A stretch of DNA of 64,000 nt. It comes from CAXBNB01 sp965267535 (GTDB lineage Bacteria; Bacteroidota; Bacteroidia; Cytophagales; Cyclobacteriaceae). The stretch lies in contig OZ254082.1 in NCBI GenBank assembly GCA_965267535.1, forward strand, positions 1,302,001 through 1,366,000, given 5' to 3'. Positions 49,562 to 59,186 of this stretch are shown piece by piece. Within the stretch, counting starts at the first letter, position 1, and each line of letters starts with the position of its first letter. The translations under genes were made by a program, and so were the position numbers. Below the pieces are notes generated by a model. That model did not search any database, was not told the DNA's origin, and saw only the letters and a list, made by a program, of their open reading frames with translations.

Positions 49562-52500
49562 ATGAAGGGTGCTTTTATGATAAATTGTGTTAACGTTTTT
49601 GTTGAAAAAGAAAAAAGAAGCTGGTGTAAAATCATCAGAAAAGGCATGGCTTTAGCACTGGTTTTAGCAGCTTTTTTGTCAGCAAATGCTCAGGACAAGC
49701 CTGCAGTAGCATCTTTTGAAAAAGAAGCCGTATTGCAATATTATCGGCCATCTGGACAGTCCGAGCTTACCATTAGTCTGGAGCGTTATAAGTTTGGTCA
49801 GTCCTCTTTAAAGTGGCAATGGAAAGGAAAAAGCCATTTTAGTACTTCACACTTTCGGGTACTGAGCCAGAAAGAGAGTCCATTGGCTTATGGCGATCAC
49901 TTTGCAGCAAGCCCTACTTTTGTATTTTCACTCTACAATGAAAAACCTACTAATGATACGTTGAGAATTGGTTTTTCTAAATCTGAAAAGCAGGAAGTGT
50001 GGTTCGACCTGTCCCTTGCGTTTTCAGGCTGGCGTACACTCTGGGTACCTTTTTATGAAATGCAGGGAAATCCACCTGAGCAAGGAGCAGCAGTAGCCTA
50101 TGATGCTATGCAGTGTACGATACTCACTACCGGTGCTGGTGGCGTACTCTATTTCGATGACGTGGTGTTTTCGCAGTATCAGGACGATAGACACCAGTAC
50201 CCCGACATTCATGTTCCTTTTATCAAAACAGAGCAGGGGCTGGAAGACGACCACTGGATGCCGCAGCTGGCATATCTGTACCGGATACAGCAGTTAAAGC
50301 CGGTAAATGTTTCGAAAGAAGCATTGTCGGCACTAGAGCAAATAGAAAAACAGCTGGATGCAGAATTGACTATACACTCCAGGTACAAAGTATATATCAA
50401 TGACCTGAAAAGCAGGTTTGATGCCCTGCGTATTGCCGCGAGAGATGGCAAAGTTATTGGGCCGCCTTTAACCTACAAGTTGTCTCAGGTATACTACAAT
50501 GAAAACATTCAGGGAGAAAAGAGACACAACACAATTGCAGATTTTGGTAAAGTAATGAAAAGGCTGGCGCAGTATTACTACAGAGCCACAGGAGAGGACC
50601 AAAAAGCCATAGAGGAAATGTTTGAAGTAGGGGTGAGATACTACCTCGATCAGGGGTGGCAGGAAGGAGCTTCCGGGGGCACCCGTCATCACATAGGTTA
50701 CAATACCCGCGAGTTAGCAGAAGCTTTTTTTATCATGCGTAAGCCTCTGGCTTCTATGGAGCTGCTTTCTGAAGCAGGAGGGAGCTTACTCTGGCTTTTT
50801 AATGTTGGCAAACTGCTAGGTGAAGATGAAGCATTTTTTGCCAACATCGATTACCTCAACACCCAGGCATTTTATCATTTGTTGTTGATCTTTTTAGCAG
50901 ATGAAAAGGCAAAACAGCATCAATTGATGCAGGCATATAGCCACTATATATCGGTAGTGTTGGCTCAGGATGACGCCCGAGGAGTATTCAAAGTGGACGG
51001 TACTGGCTGGCATCATAACGGGCACTATCCTGCTTATGCGTTTGGCGCATTTCGAAAAGTACCCAAAATATTGAAGATATTGGCTGCTACTCCTTACAGA
51101 ATCAGCCAGCAGGGGCATGCCAATTTCAAAAAAGCCTTTATGGCCACCCGTCTGTATAGTCAGGGGTACGATGTGGGCTTTGGCAACTCGGGCAGACACC
51201 CTCTGGGGGAAAGCATCCGGTCTTTGCAACAACCCTACCTGGAATTGGCTCAATCCGGAAATCCGGAAAACACATCGGCAGTAGATACAGAAGTGGCAGC
51301 TGCATACCTGCGGCTGTGGGGAGATCAGGATAAAGTAAATGCTACCATTTTTTCACAACTGCAGGGGATCCAAAAAGAATCGGTAAACGGGTATTATACT
51401 TTTCCCTATGCTGCTACGGCTGTCCATCATAGAGACCGCTGGGCGGCTATAGTGAAAGGGTATAGCCGGTATGTTTGGGCTTCAGAAATTTATGTAACCG
51501 ACAACCGGTATGGGCGCTATCAGTCCAATGGTACCATTCAGTTGCTGAATGAAAAAGGCAATGAGGGTAGTGGCTTTCATTATGATGGCTGGGACTGGAA
51601 TCGCTATCCGGGAGCCACAGTAGTGTATCTGCCTTTTGAAACTCTGGAACCGGATATGCCACTGATTATGTTTCGCTCGAAAGAGACATTTGCGGGAGCC
51701 GTACAGCTGGGGGAAAATGGAGCTTTTGGAATGATACTGAATGAAGAAAAAGGCTCCAATGCAGATGGTCCGGAAAGCAAAGTGGGGTTTGCTGGTAAAT
51801 TGAAAGCACGAAAGTCAGTCTTTTCCTTTGGAGACAAACTGATCTGCATAGGCACGGGCATTTCCAGTGTAGACGATAAGCACCCCGTGCATACCAATTT
51901 GTTTCAGGCAGGGCTGACGAAAGCGAACGCTTCATTGTTTACAGCCGGAGGAAAGCAAAGTAAGTTTCCGGTGAGCCGGCAACAAATGAGTGATAACTGG
52001 ATAGTAGACCCGTATGGCAATGGCTACCATATTGTTTCTCCTTCACAGGTATACTGGCAAAAGCAGAAACAGCATGCATACCATGATAAGTACTCGATAA
52101 ATACCGGTAAACTGGGCGCAAGAGCCAAAGGCGTAAAAGAGGCAGAAGGGGATTTTGCCACCGCCTGGATAGATCATGGCGTGTCACCCAAAGAGGAAGG
52201 TTACCACTACGTAGTGTACCCTTTTCTGACAGATGAAGAGGTCAAAAAGTTTGGAAAAAGAGTGGGCGAAAAGCCCGAATATAAGGTTTTGAAGGCAGAT
52301 GATCAGGAGCATGTGGTTCAGGACCATGCATCCGGCACTATCGGTTATGTTTTGTTCGAAGCTGGCGAAGTGGATGCCGAAGGAGTGCTTAGCCATGTGT
52401 CGGCACCTTGCTTGGTTATGGTAGGTTCGGAAAACAGGCACACTTTGAAAATGAGTGTGGTGCAGCCGGATTTGAATTTTCCGGAGCAGGAAGGAAAATA

Positions 52501-52678
52501 CCAAAATTACAGTGAACCTGTAAGCCTTACTGTAACCCTGAAAGGGCAATGGAAAGTGGGTGAAAATAAAGCAGTGAAACAGGTAAATCTTACGGCCGGC
52601 CAGACAGTAATTACCCTGGAACTACAACATGGTTTTACGGCTTTGCTCAACATGCATGTTGCAGGCAAACTCAATTGA
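49562..52678 (+). CDS. PL8 family polysaccharide lyase (chondroitin sulfate ABC lyase-like)
   Basis: The 1038-residue product has a signal peptide (hydrophobic core MALALVLAAFLSANAQ, about 29-44). An N-terminal jelly-roll domain (about 48-215) and a helical toroid (about 230-590) follow, with RHHIGYNTRELAEAFFIM and the catalytic His/Tyr segment DGTGWHHNGHYPAYAFGAF at about 478-496. The arginine-containing GRHPLGES lies at about 548-555. C-terminal beta-sandwich domains contain NRYGRYQSNGTIQLLN and end in AGKLN. The order and length match chondroitin ABC-type lyases, which cleave chondroitin and hyaluronan by beta-elimination to unsaturated products. The true start may be the Met at 49577 or later; all give the same mature protein. 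Confidence 0.93.
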   Translation: MKGAFMINCVNVFVEKEKRSWCKIIRKGMALALVLAAFLSANAQDKPAVASFEKEAVLQYYRPSGQSELTISLERYKFGQSSLKWQWKGKSHFSTSHFRVLSQKESPLAYGDHFAASPTFVFSLYNEKPTNDTLRIGFSKSEKQEVWFDLSLAFSGWRTLWVPFYEMQGNPPEQGAAVAYDAMQCTILTTGAGGVLYFDDVVFSQYQDDRHQYPDIHVPFIKTEQGLEDDHWMPQLAYLYRIQQLKPVNVSKEALSALEQIEKQLDAELTIHSRYKVYINDLKSRFDALRIAARDGKVIGPPLTYKLSQVYYNENIQGEKRHNTIADFGKVMKRLAQYYYRATGEDQKAIEEMFEVGVRYYLDQGWQEGASGGTRHHIGYNTRELAEAFFIMRKPLASMELLSEAGGSLLWLFNVGKLLGEDEAFFANIDYLNTQAFYHLLLIFLADEKAKQHQLMQAYSHYISVVLAQDDARGVFKVDGTGWHHNGHYPAYAFGAFRKVPKILKILAATPYRISQQGHANFKKAFMATRLYSQGYDVGFGNSGRHPLGESIRSLQQPYLELAQSGNPENTSAVDTEVAAAYLRLWGDQDKVNATIFSQLQGIQKESVNGYYTFPYAATAVHHRDRWAAIVKGYSRYVWASEIYVTDNRYGRYQSNGTIQLLNEKGNEGSGFHYDGWDWNRYPGATVVYLPFETLEPDMPLIMFRSKETFAGAVQLGENGAFGMILNEEKGSNADGPESKVGFAGKLKARKSVFSFGDKLICIGTGISSVDDKHPVHTNLFQAGLTKANASLFTAGGKQSKFPVSRQQMSDNWIVDPYGNGYHIVSPSQVYWQKQKQHAYHDKYSINTGKLGARAKGVKEAEGDFATAWIDHGVSPKEEGYHYVVYPFLTDEEVKKFGKRVGEKPEYKVLKADDQEHVVQDHASGTIGYVLFEAGEVDAEGVLSHVSAPCLVMVGSENRHTLKMSVVQPDLNFPEQEGKYQNYSEPVSLTVTLKGQWKVGENKAVKQVNLTAGQTVITLELQHGFTALLNMHVAGKLN

Positions 52679-52679
52679 G

Positions 52680-54119
52680 ATGATAAAAAAAATTCTAACG
52701 GGTGTTTTTCTTTTCTGTATAAACGGAGGTTTGGTTTTGGCTCAGCCTGACAATCCTCCAAATGTACTGTTCATTGCTATTGATGACCTCAATGACTGGA
52801 TAGGTGTGATGGAAGGGCACCCTCAGGCAAAAACACCGCACATAGATGCTTTGGCCAAAAGTGGCATGTTGTTTACCAACGCACATTGTCAGGCACCTAT
52901 TTGTGGCCCTTCACGTGCTTCAGTTATGTCGGGGTTGTACCCTTTTACCACCGGCAATTACTTACAGCAATTAGACAAGGATATCAAAAAGTCTAACTCT
53001 GTTTCTGCAGCGTCTGTTTTTATGCCGGATTACTTTGAGCAATATGGTTATAAAACTATGGGAGCAGGCAAGATCTATCACCGGGGAGATGGGGCAAAAA
53101 CTTTTGATGAGTATTACTCTCATCCGGATCCTTATGGCCCAAAGCCTGTTAGTCGACTGAATTATGACCCGAAGTGGTTTGACAAGCCCGGTGGAACAGG
53201 CACAGATTGGGGAGCATATCCGGTTGCAGATAGCCTGATGCCCGACTACCATTCGGCGCAGTGGGCAGCAGATAAGCTGTCTCAGTTGCATGAAAAGCCA
53301 TTTTTTATGGCAGTTGGCTTTGTGCGTCCTCATGTGCCCTGGTATGTGCCCGATACGTGGTTTGAAGATTTTCCTCTGGATAGTATTGAGTTACCTTCCT
53401 ATTTGGCCGGCGATATGGAAGACATACCGGAGCAGGGTAAGCGAGTGGCAGCTGTGCCTATGATGCCCGATACTCCCTGGCTGCAACAGACAGGACAATG
53501 GAAAAAGATGATTCAGGCCTATCTGGCATGTATTCGTTTTGTAGATGCACAAGTGGGTAAAGTACTTACAGCATTAGCCAATAGCCATTATGCTTCCAAT
53601 ACCATTGTGGTTTTGTGGTCGGATCATGGTTATCATCTGGGAGAAAAAAATAGGGTGGCTAAGCAGTCGCTTTGGGAAAGAAGTACCAAAACGGTCATGA
53701 TTTGGAAGGAACCTTCAGCAGAGCCCGGTCGCGTTTCTGATCAACCCGTACAGCTCATAGACATGTATCCCACACTTTTGGAATTGGCAGGTCTTCCCGC
53801 AAATAATCAAAACGAAGGACACTCATTGGTTCCTTTGCTTCAGCATCCGGACAGTAAGTGGCCTTATTTGTCGCTGACCTCCTATGGGAGACAGAATACA
53901 GCCGTTACAGGAAAGCGGTACAAGCTCATACGTTACGACGATGCATCGGTAGAGTTTTATGATTTGAAAAACGACCCCAACGAGTGGCATAACTTGGCCA
54001 GTGATAATTCTTATAGCCAACTTATAGAAGAGTATATGTTGCACATACCTCAAAAACAGGCACCTCTGTCTCCGTACTCGCGCTACACCATCAACGAATA
54101 TTTCAGGGCATTGGACTGA
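52680..54119 (+). CDS. sulfatase, iduronate-2-sulfatase-like subfamily
   Basis: The 479-residue product has a signal peptide (about 1-22). Its sulfatase core includes NVLFIAIDDLNDWIG, the CGPSR formylglycine site with Cys75 in APICGPSRASVMSGL, GAGKIYHRGD, VGFVRPHVPW and VLWSDHGYHLGEKNR. The DDLNDW opening and the GKIYH/FVRPHVP segments are typical of the iduronate-2-sulfatase/heparan-type branch. Its start lies one base after the PL8 stop, so the two are co-transcribed. It should remove a sulfate ester from glycosaminoglycan products; the exact position (2-, 4- or 6-O) is not assignable. Confidence 0.94.
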   Translation: MIKKILTGVFLFCINGGLVLAQPDNPPNVLFIAIDDLNDWIGVMEGHPQAKTPHIDALAKSGMLFTNAHCQAPICGPSRASVMSGLYPFTTGNYLQQLDKDIKKSNSVSAASVFMPDYFEQYGYKTMGAGKIYHRGDGAKTFDEYYSHPDPYGPKPVSRLNYDPKWFDKPGGTGTDWGAYPVADSLMPDYHSAQWAADKLSQLHEKPFFMAVGFVRPHVPWYVPDTWFEDFPLDSIELPSYLAGDMEDIPEQGKRVAAVPMMPDTPWLQQTGQWKKMIQAYLACIRFVDAQVGKVLTALANSHYASNTIVVLWSDHGYHLGEKNRVAKQSLWERSTKTVMIWKEPSAEPGRVSDQPVQLIDMYPTLLELAGLPANNQNEGHSLVPLLQHPDSKWPYLSLTSYGRQNTAVTGKRYKLIRYDDASVEFYDLKNDPNEWHNLASDNSYSQLIEEYMLHIPQKQAPLSPYSRYTINEYFRALD

Positions 54120-54156
54120 TTGAAAGTGTTTGCCCGTTGGAAAGTAAGGTGTTTTT

Positions 54157-55620
54157 TTAACTCAAAATATCATTCACTACATGCCCATGTACATCCGTCA
54201 GGCGAAACCTTCGACCTTGATGTTTGTACACCAGAGCTTCATGATTGATCCCCAATGTATGTAGAATAGTGGCTTGAAAGTCGTGTACGTGTACAGGGTT
54301 GCTGACTACATTGTAGCCAAAATCGTCTGTTTCTCCATAGCTGATGCCCGGTTTTATACCACCACCTGCCATCCAGGCACTAAAGCATCTGGGATGGTGG
54401 TCTCTGCCGTATCGATGAGGGTCATTGCCTTGCGAAAAGTTTGTTCTTCCAAATTCACCACCCCAAATCACGAGCGTGTCGTCAAGAAGGCCTCTGCGCT
54501 TCAGATCTGTAACCAATGCAGCTGAAGGCTGATCTGTATCCCTGCACTGCTTGCTAATGTGGTCAGGCAGGTCGTTGTGGTGATCCCAGCCCTGATGATA
54601 GAGTTGTATGAACCTCACGTCTCGTTCAGCCAGTTTTCTTGCCAGCAGGCAGTTGGCCGCATAAGTACCCGGAATGCGCGACTCGGGTCCATATAGTTCA
54701 TAGACTTCTTCCGGCTCATCAGATACGTCCATTACCTCAGGTATGGAGGTCTGCATACGATAGGCCATTTCATATTGGGCTATTCGGGTGTTTATCTCAG
54801 GGTTTTGTACCTCAGCATGATAGTGTTCGTTGAGTTCTTTCAAGTGATCTAAAAACCTTCGCCTGTTGTGGTGAGAAACACCCTCCGGGTTGGTTAAATA
54901 CAATATAGGTTCTTTGCCCGATCTAAACTGCACTCCCTGATGTTTTGAAGGGAGAAAACCCGTGCCCCAGAGTCTGGACGACAGGGGTTGTGCTGCTGCT
55001 ACTCTGCCTGTTCCCTTCGATAACAGCACACAAAAAGCAGGTAAATTTTCATTGCTGCTGCCCAGCCCATAGCTCAGCCAGGAGCCCATGCTAGGTCGCC
55101 CGCTCAGTTGAGAACCACTCTGGAAAAAGGTCATTGCCGGGTCATGGTTGATGGCTTCCGTATGGAGTGATTTGACAAAGCACAGGTCATCTGCGATTTT
55201 TGCAGTATGCGGAAGCAGGTCACTTATCCAGGCTCCACTTTGCCCGTGTTGTTTAAAACGGTGCACGGCACCTTTTAGCGGAAATCCATTTTGATTGGCT
55301 GTCATTCCGGTTAGTCTTTGTCCCTGTCTGACCGAATCGGGCAAATCTTCACCTTCTCTTTCTGAGAGTAGGGGTTTGTAATCAAAGAGCTCCATTTGAG
55401 CAGGGCCGCCACTTTGAAACAAGTAGATTACTCTTTTGGCTGTAGGCGCATGGTGGGGTATCTTTGGTTGAAAAGCAGTGGAAGAGTCAGCAATATTCTT
55501 ACAACCGGGAATTAAACTACTCAGAGCTGCAACACCAATTCCGGTTCCAGCGCTTTTTAAAAATGCTCTTCTACTCAGTTCTAAGGGTGAAAAATATTCG
55601 AGGAGTTCTTTTTCTTTCAT
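54157..55620 (-). CDS. DUF1501 protein (Tat-exported, sulfatase-like fold)
   Basis: The 487-residue product has a twin-arginine leader (LSRRAFLKSAGTGIGVAAL) with a GC near residue 40. DUF1501 motifs include AKRVIYLFQSGGPAQMELFD, WISDLLPHTAKIADDLCFV, FFQSGSQLSGRPSMGSWLSY and TLVIWGGEFGRTNFSQGNDP with GRDHHP. The C-terminus is GYNVVSNPVHVHDFQATILH and LGINHEALVYKHQGR. The fold is related to alkaline phosphatase/sulfatase; the reaction is not established. It is the second gene of a two-gene minus-strand operon, 19 bp after the cytochrome-containing partner, a pairing very common in Planctomycetes. Confidence 0.92.
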   Translation of the reverse strand: MKEKELLEYFSPLELSRRAFLKSAGTGIGVAALSSLIPGCKNIADSSTAFQPKIPHHAPTAKRVIYLFQSGGPAQMELFDYKPLLSEREGEDLPDSVRQGQRLTGMTANQNGFPLKGAVHRFKQHGQSGAWISDLLPHTAKIADDLCFVKSLHTEAINHDPAMTFFQSGSQLSGRPSMGSWLSYGLGSSNENLPAFCVLLSKGTGRVAAAQPLSSRLWGTGFLPSKHQGVQFRSGKEPILYLTNPEGVSHHNRRRFLDHLKELNEHYHAEVQNPEINTRIAQYEMAYRMQTSIPEVMDVSDEPEEVYELYGPESRIPGTYAANCLLARKLAERDVRFIQLYHQGWDHHNDLPDHISKQCRDTDQPSAALVTDLKRRGLLDDTLVIWGGEFGRTNFSQGNDPHRYGRDHHPRCFSAWMAGGGIKPGISYGETDDFGYNVVSNPVHVHDFQATILHTLGINHEALVYKHQGRRFRLTDVHGHVVNDILS

Positions 55621-55639
55621 GATATCCTTATGGTTTTAT

Positions 55640-58600
55640 TTACCCCTTCATAATCGCTTCAGTAGTATTCAGTATGGCATGGGCTACTATCGTGTATGCT
55701 GCAAGCTTGGCAGGGGGTATATCTGCCTCTATTGGATGTTCACCCGTAGATAGTAGTTGTATTGCCGAAACTGTATCCGATTCATATTCCGTCAGCTCTT
55801 TTTCGAGCAAACGGTTTAAAATATCTACTTCGCTTTCTTTAGGATGCCTGGAAGTGACCAATCTAAAAGCAAATTTTATTTGTTGTGTTGTGCTGGTACC
55901 CCCCTCAGTGAGCATACGTACAGCGAGTAACCGCGATGCTTCTACAAACTGGGGGTCGTTGAGCAGTACAAGAGCCTGCATGGGGGTGCTGGTTGTTCCT
56001 CGTTTTACGGTGCATTGTTCTCTTCCCGGAGCATCAAAAATCATCATGGATGGGGGAGGAAGTGTACGTTTCCAGAAGGTATAAAGGCTTCTTCTGTACA
56101 ATTCGTTATTGTGATCCTGTATATATTTTCTCAGGCTTTGGTTGCCCGATGCTACTTCCAGCCATAGTCCCTTTGGCTGGTAGGGTTTCACACTAGGTCC
56201 ACCTACTTTTGAGGTTAGCACTCCGCTAACAGCCAGGGCATGGTCTCTTATCATTTCGGCTGGCAACCTGTCTTGCCTTCCTCTTGCCAGTAATATGTTT
56301 TCAGGGTCAATTTGCTGCAGCCTATTGTTAGATTTAGCCGACTGCCTGTAGGTCGCAGACATAACCATGGTTTTGATCAGTTGTTTGAGGTTCCAGTCCG
56401 ACTCCTGAAACGTTACAGCCAGCCAATCCAACAGAGCGGGGTGAGAGGGCAGTGCACCCTGACTACCAAAATCTCCCGGAGTAGCTACCAGCCCACGTCC
56501 AAATATCATTTGCCAATAACGGTTTACGGCAACCCGGGCCGTCAATGGATTGTCTGGATTGAAGAGCCAGCGGGCTAAGCCGAGTCTGTTTTTCTCGTAT
56601 TTTTCATCAAATGTCATCACCGCCTTGGGTGTACCGGCTGTTACAATTTCTCCATGTGCATCGTACTGCCCTCGTTCGAGTACGAAAGTCGTTCTGGCAG
56701 AATCCATGTCAGCCATGATCATCGTGGGCTTTACTATTATATCTTCTGTTCGTCCTTCGCGGATTTTGTATTCCCTGAGTCGTTCTGTAAGCAGTTGATA
56801 GTCTTGGTCTTGGTGTGTTAGTTGATGGTAAAACAACCTTTTTTTGTCTGACTCACTGTGCTCATTTTTAGTTAGCAGAGTCTGTATGGGGTCGTAGGAG
56901 TAGAGTTTTTTCACTTCGAGAGAGTCGAGGTGTCGGTCAAAAAGCATTAGTTCATCTAATTGTCCGGCAACTAAGCCTACTCTACCTTGATTTTTTCCCA
57001 ACAACAATTGTTTAGCGGCAGGGCCTTTTCCACGGAGATTGTTTTTTTGAATATACACATCCATGCTGTTGCCATTCATGTATAGTTTTATCTCCTGTGC
57101 ATTTCCTGATCCGTTGTAAGCCAGTGTTATGAGTGCCCATTCGTTTTCGGGCAGTGTTTTTTTGGTGAGAAGTTGAATCCCTGATCGGTTTTTGTGATTG
57201 CCCCAGTACAAACTCAGCATTTTGTCGTTAGTAACATGCACGCTGAACTTGGTTTGATTGTTTTCAGATAGCGATGTAAGCACAGGTCCTCGAATGCCAC
57301 CGTCAAGCGATTTGATCCAGAAGCTAAGTGTAAAAGGCTTGAAAAAGTTAAAGGAGTGATTCGGGGTAAGCGTAGCGTAGTTGGTACCCATAAACTCCAT
57401 ACCACCGGAAAATTTACCTGTAACAGGAACGAGCTCATTGACAATTTCGGCTGGCTTTGAGCTGACGACTTCCTCTGTTTTGTTATTTTCTATGTAATCC
57501 AGAGGGTAAAAGGCAACTCTTCCTTTGGGTACTTCCGAAACAGATGGTGCTTTTTCTGTGTCCGGCAATGGGGTACTGGAGTCAGTTGACCAGAGGTTGT
57601 TTGTAAAGTTTTTCAACGCTGATTGCTGTTGACTGACCAGGCCTTTTACATAGCTGCGAATCTCTTCTATTTTATTGTCAGGGATGGGTAGAGAGGGAGC
57701 TGCAACTTCAACACCATAATCTACCCTTCCGTTTTCCGGCACGTTATTGAAAAAACTGAATAACTGGTAATATTCCTTTTGCGATATGGGGTCGTATTTA
57801 TGGTCGTGGCATTGGGCACATTCTATGGTCAATCCCAAGAAAGCCGTAGAAAAAGTATTTACCCTGTCGAGAACATAGGTCACACGGTATTCTTCGTCAA
57901 TGACTCCTACCTCCTGTGTTATTTTATGATTTCGATTAAAACCAGTGGCGAGCTTTTGCTCATAAGTAGCCTCTGGCAGCAGGTCTCCGGCTAGCTGCCA
58001 GGACACAAACTTGTTATAAGGTGTGTTTTGGTTAAAAGCTTGAATTACCCAGTCTCTCCATGGCCACATGCTTCGTTCTATGTCGTCCTGATAACCGTGA
58101 GAGTCGGCGTAGCGAGCCAGGTCCAGCCATTCCATGGCCATGCGTTCGCCGTAGCTTTTTTGTGATAAAAAAAGATCCACCAACTGTTCGTAAGCATTGG
58201 GAGAATCGTTTGCTACAAAATCATCAATTTCCTTCAATGAGGGGGGCAGTCCCCTCAAGTCAAAAGATAATTTGCGAATTAGCTTTTCCTTTGAGGCCTC
58301 TTCAGATGGTTCAAGCCCTTCCTGCTCTAGTCGATCGAGGATAAACAGATCGATTGGGTTGACTGCCCATTTTGGTTGCTTTACTTTGGGCAATTCAGCT
58401 TTTTGAGGAGGGGTATACGCCCAGTGTGGTTTCCATTCCGCTCCTTGTTCAATCCATCGTTTTAGTATTTCTATATCTCTTGTTGATAGTTTGAGGTTAG
58501 ACTCAGGAGGGGGCATTTGTTCTTCAGGGTCTAAGCTGGTAATTCGATGAAAGAGCAGGCTTTTTTCCACATTACCGGGAACAATCGCATACTGTTGGCC

Positions 58601-58879
58601 TAAACTATCCAGCGGCGCTAGTGCACTTTCTTCTACATCAAGCCTCAAGTCACCCTTTAGCGCGTTTTTATCGGGCCCGTGGCATGCATAACAACGGTCT
58701 GATAATATGGGCCGAACATGAAAATTAAAATCGATCACTTCGGGAATAGAACCACCGGCTGTCGTTTTTTCAGTGGGTTGGTTGCACCCGCTCATTGCAG
58801 AGAGCAATACGTATACGATACCATGTAAAAAGGGCTGTAAGGGCAATAGTTGTTTCATGCGTAGCAATATTCTTTCCAA
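55640..58879 (-). CDS. PSCyt1-DUF1549-LamG-DUF1553 multidomain protein
   Basis: This 1079-residue exported protein has a leader with GC (about residue 32; alternative start MKQLLPL at 58858). A c-type cytochrome PSCyt1 domain has the heme motif CYACHG (about 60) and MPPPESNLKLS. A DUF1549 (PSCyt2) domain follows (about 165-375; IDLFILDRLEQEGLEPSEEA, MAMEWLDLARYADSHGYQDD, ECAQCHDHKYDPIS with a second CxxCH). A LamG domain occupies about 455-640 (GRVAFYPLDY, FTLSFWIKS), and a DUF1553 (PSD1) domain about 745-1010 (RVAVNRYWQMIFGRGLV, RGTTSTPMQALVLLNDPQFV). The family is poorly understood but is linked to sulfated-polysaccharide degradation in Planctomycetes. With DUF1501 it forms one operon. Confidence 0.92.
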   Translation of the reverse strand: MERILLRMKQLLPLQPFLHGIVYVLLSAMSGCNQPTEKTTAGGSIPEVIDFNFHVRPILSDRCYACHGPDKNALKGDLRLDVEESALAPLDSLGQQYAIVPGNVEKSLLFHRITSLDPEEQMPPPESNLKLSTRDIEILKRWIEQGAEWKPHWAYTPPQKAELPKVKQPKWAVNPIDLFILDRLEQEGLEPSEEASKEKLIRKLSFDLRGLPPSLKEIDDFVANDSPNAYEQLVDLFLSQKSYGERMAMEWLDLARYADSHGYQDDIERSMWPWRDWVIQAFNQNTPYNKFVSWQLAGDLLPEATYEQKLATGFNRNHKITQEVGVIDEEYRVTYVLDRVNTFSTAFLGLTIECAQCHDHKYDPISQKEYYQLFSFFNNVPENGRVDYGVEVAAPSLPIPDNKIEEIRSYVKGLVSQQQSALKNFTNNLWSTDSSTPLPDTEKAPSVSEVPKGRVAFYPLDYIENNKTEEVVSSKPAEIVNELVPVTGKFSGGMEFMGTNYATLTPNHSFNFFKPFTLSFWIKSLDGGIRGPVLTSLSENNQTKFSVHVTNDKMLSLYWGNHKNRSGIQLLTKKTLPENEWALITLAYNGSGNAQEIKLYMNGNSMDVYIQKNNLRGKGPAAKQLLLGKNQGRVGLVAGQLDELMLFDRHLDSLEVKKLYSYDPIQTLLTKNEHSESDKKRLFYHQLTHQDQDYQLLTERLREYKIREGRTEDIIVKPTMIMADMDSARTTFVLERGQYDAHGEIVTAGTPKAVMTFDEKYEKNRLGLARWLFNPDNPLTARVAVNRYWQMIFGRGLVATPGDFGSQGALPSHPALLDWLAVTFQESDWNLKQLIKTMVMSATYRQSAKSNNRLQQIDPENILLARGRQDRLPAEMIRDHALAVSGVLTSKVGGPSVKPYQPKGLWLEVASGNQSLRKYIQDHNNELYRRSLYTFWKRTLPPPSMMIFDAPGREQCTVKRGTTSTPMQALVLLNDPQFVEASRLLAVRMLTEGGTSTTQQIKFAFRLVTSRHPKESEVDILNRLLEKELTEYESDTVSAIQLLSTGEHPIEADIPPAKLAAYTIVAHAILNTTEAIMKG

Positions 58880-59186
58880 GTCAGAGGGCCAGCTCTACCA
58901 AATAAGTGTATCCCTCAGAAAAGGAATTGGGATAATCCTCTGCTTTTCGAAAAAATCAGATGGCTTGATCCCTGCCTATTGCTTTATCGGACCGGTTTTA
59001 CGGCTAATCAGGAAATACACAGTTTTGATCGACCTCCAATATATAAAGTTTAGCGATCAGTCGCACTATTTAAACCGTTATACTTTTCATCAGAGGTATA
59101 ACAAGTGCTGATTTTATGTTGCAAAGCAGGGGACCCAACTACATTAGATGAATTTGAGAAGCATTAGCTTTACGATGGGCCTACCA
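58880..59186 (-). other. 307-bp intergenic region upstream of the PSCyt1/DUF1553 operon
   Basis: No gene, tRNA or repeat is apparent. It must contain the minus-strand promoter of the operon and the transcription end of the gamma-glutamyltransferase gene, but neither a TAnnTTTG-type element nor a hairpin with T-run can be pointed to. Confidence 0.5.
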
